Part shown: piece by piece, positions 20,743 through 22,102 of the stretch
How the letters are laid out: every line of letters begins with the position of its first letter
Position numbering within the stretch: position 1 is the first letter of the stretch
Source: a virus
Strand: one strand, 5' to 3'
DNA length: 22,102 nucleotides
IMG/VR virus record: IMGVR_UViG_3300023184_000566
Coordinates: 1-22,102 of that record
Position numbers and translations under genes: made by a program
Notes under the pieces: generated by a model
What the model saw: the letters and a program-made list of their open reading frames with translations, nothing else
Told to the model about the DNA's origin: nothing
The model's database searches: none

Positions 20743-22095
20743 ATGCCCATATCCAACGCCCTAATCCAAGCCACGCCCCGCAACGCGCTCCTTGGTGGGT
20801 TGTCCGACTTTCTTGCGCAGAGTTACTCGCCAGAGCGTACGCAGCATATGCAGGGCATAGCTAAGTTTTTAAGTGCGCCTGAGATCAGCCGAACGCTAGA
20901 TAGGTTGTCTTACGGCGAGCCCCTGACCACGGGAGCCGGAGGGCTTGGCGGCACGACAAAGTTTAACAATGACGCGCTGGATGCGATGATGGCTGTGGCG
21001 CCGATGGTTGGGCCTGGTGCCAAAGCCGTTGGCCAGGGAGCGATGATGGCGGGCCGCGCCGGTGAGCGCTTGGCTGAGAAGGTGGTTCCCCAGATCATGG
21101 AGCGCGGCGGGCTGCCTGCTGAGATGCTTGGCGCAATGGGACAGAATACGCAGTCAATGGCAATTAAACCTGTTGGCGCGTTTGATCCTAGGTTTGACAA
21201 TCGGGCGCTAGAAAAATTGAAGCTGGGTTCAATGACAACTGACATTGTGCCTACGCAAGCCGCCGCCAAACCTGCGGTGTCGTTAGCTGATTTTGAAGGC
21301 AGACCATTTATTACAAGTATGTCCGACAGAACGGCTGCTGGCGGCAATTTGATAGGCATTAATGACGTCAAGTTTAATCGGCCTGTTGAATTAAAAGGCG
21401 GTCAGGATTTTATGTTTAATAATCCTGGGCAGGTTTGGGCTTCTGCGCAAAATCCTGTTAATGCGATTATGAAGCAAGCCAATGAGATTAAATCTGTTAC
21501 GGGACAGAACCCATTATTTTTACCATGGCGTATGGCCCCAACTGGCGGCGACTTTGCGGCCATGACTGGGGAATCTATGTTGGCGTATGCTGACAGCGCA
21601 ATGAATAAGGCTCAGAAAAAATTATTAGATAAATCTATTAAGCAATATATTCCAGAATGGGCTGGAGTTTCTAGCCCACAAAGCGTAGACCAGTTTCGCG
21701 GGGCCCCAGATCAAGTTCGCAAAGCATTGAAAGGGATGATGGATGTCAACTTCCGCAATAGTGGTGGCTTAAACATTGGCCAGGCAAGGTTGTCGATAGC
21801 TGACCCAGCTCAATTGATGGCGCCTGATGCTGGGGTTATGAATGTCGGAGAAATATTTTCCGGCCAACCAATGGTAATGCAGTCTGGCCATCCTTCATAT
21901 CCTCGCGGCGTGCCTGGACAGGGATTGGGCGTATTATCTGAAGATAGGAATATTTTTGAATTAATGCCGGAAGTTGCTCGAGCTCGAGGCATTGCAAATC
22001 CAACAATGCCTGGCCAAACAGATATTAGAGCACTTCAAATGAAGCCATATTCTGGAGTAATTACTAATGAATTACTTAAGAAACTTGGTTATTAA
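20743..22095 (+). CDS. Phage protein of unknown function, possible structural or polyvalent protein
   Basis: This encodes 450 residues. The N-terminal region (about 1-120) has PRNALLGGLSDFLAQSY, then LDRLSYGEPLTTGAGG and Ala/Gly/Met-rich sequence. I recall it as a shared leader on assorted phage proteins with differing C-terminal parts. The C-terminal half contains FLPWRMAPTGGDFAAMTGES, then VMNVGEIFSGQPMV and SYPRGVPGQG, ending MKPYSGVITNELLKKLGY. No catalytic motif is sure. It starts without a clear Shine-Dalgarno. The 5' part is GC-rich and the 3' part visibly more AT-rich, as if assembled from two sources. It sits where a large terminase would often follow the small subunit. Confidence 0.75.
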   Translation: MPISNALIQATPRNALLGGLSDFLAQSYSPERTQHMQGIAKFLSAPEISRTLDRLSYGEPLTTGAGGLGGTTKFNNDALDAMMAVAPMVGPGAKAVGQGAMMAGRAGERLAEKVVPQIMERGGLPAEMLGAMGQNTQSMAIKPVGAFDPRFDNRALEKLKLGSMTTDIVPTQAAAKPAVSLADFEGRPFITSMSDRTAAGGNLIGINDVKFNRPVELKGGQDFMFNNPGQVWASAQNPVNAIMKQANEIKSVTGQNPLFLPWRMAPTGGDFAAMTGESMLAYADSAMNKAQKKLLDKSIKQYIPEWAGVSSPQSVDQFRGAPDQVRKALKGMMDVNFRNSGGLNIGQARLSIADPAQLMAPDAGVMNVGEIFSGQPMVMQSGHPSYPRGVPGQGLGVLSEDRNIFELMPEVARARGIANPTMPGQTDIRALQMKPYSGVITNELLKKLGY

Positions 22096-22102
22096 ATAAA
22101 AA

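Overview
The window is a stretch of a tailed-phage genome, most likely a P22-like short-tailed podovirus. It carries the C-terminus of a DNA-stabilization (tail accessory) protein, a very large tailspike, three consecutive ejection-type proteins, a lysis cassette, a small-protein operon, a replication/recombination module and a small terminase subunit. No rRNA, tRNA, insertion sequence, integrase or CRISPR array was seen. Several families resemble those I associate with phages of freshwater Betaproteobacteria (Burkholderiales), but the host is an inference. The large terminase, portal, coat and any DNA polymerase are not in the window; the first three probably lie just outside it.

The layout has three transcription blocks. 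Bases 1-11788 (+) form the late block: tail accessory protein, small virion-associated protein, tailspike (pectate-lyase-like beta-helix, repeat modules, S74 chaperone), cupin-like protein, three ejection/internal virion-type proteins, three small membrane proteins, a 3TM holin-like protein and a GH24 endolysin. Most neighbours touch or overlap by 4-8 bases. Bases 11842-14168 (-) form a leftward operon of ten small genes, nearly all joined by ATGA stop/start overlaps. Two of these (37 and 55 aa, each with one membrane segment) are short enough to be missed by routine gene finding. Bases 14339-22095 (+) hold the early/replication block: Cro-like HTH protein, RuvC-like resolvase, Cas4/RecB-like nuclease (DUF2800 type), a putative ssDNA-binding protein, an intrinsic terminator, a zinc-finger/TOPRIM/AAA primase-helicase, a conserved unknown, the terminase small subunit and a 450-aa unknown phage protein.

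The most interesting non-coding structure is at 18920-20000, right after the primase-helicase. About ten direct copies of CAAATGG are spaced mostly 9-12 bp apart, followed by a long imperfect hairpin that reuses the same motif. A gene of unknown function comes next, and then a second cluster of direct repeats. This looks like an iteron-type phage replication origin or a multi-site protein-binding locus. A second origin- or packaging-like region lies at 20570-20725, with tandem DnaA-box-like 12-mers, a GC-rich structured segment and an AT-rich segment beside the small terminase gene.

Working model: the divergent region at 14169-14338 drives the leftward small-gene operon and the rightward early block. 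Replication starts at the iteron-like array using the phage primase-helicase, SSB, nuclease and resolvase with the host polymerase. Late genes then build the tail and ejection apparatus and lyse the cell through holin and endolysin.
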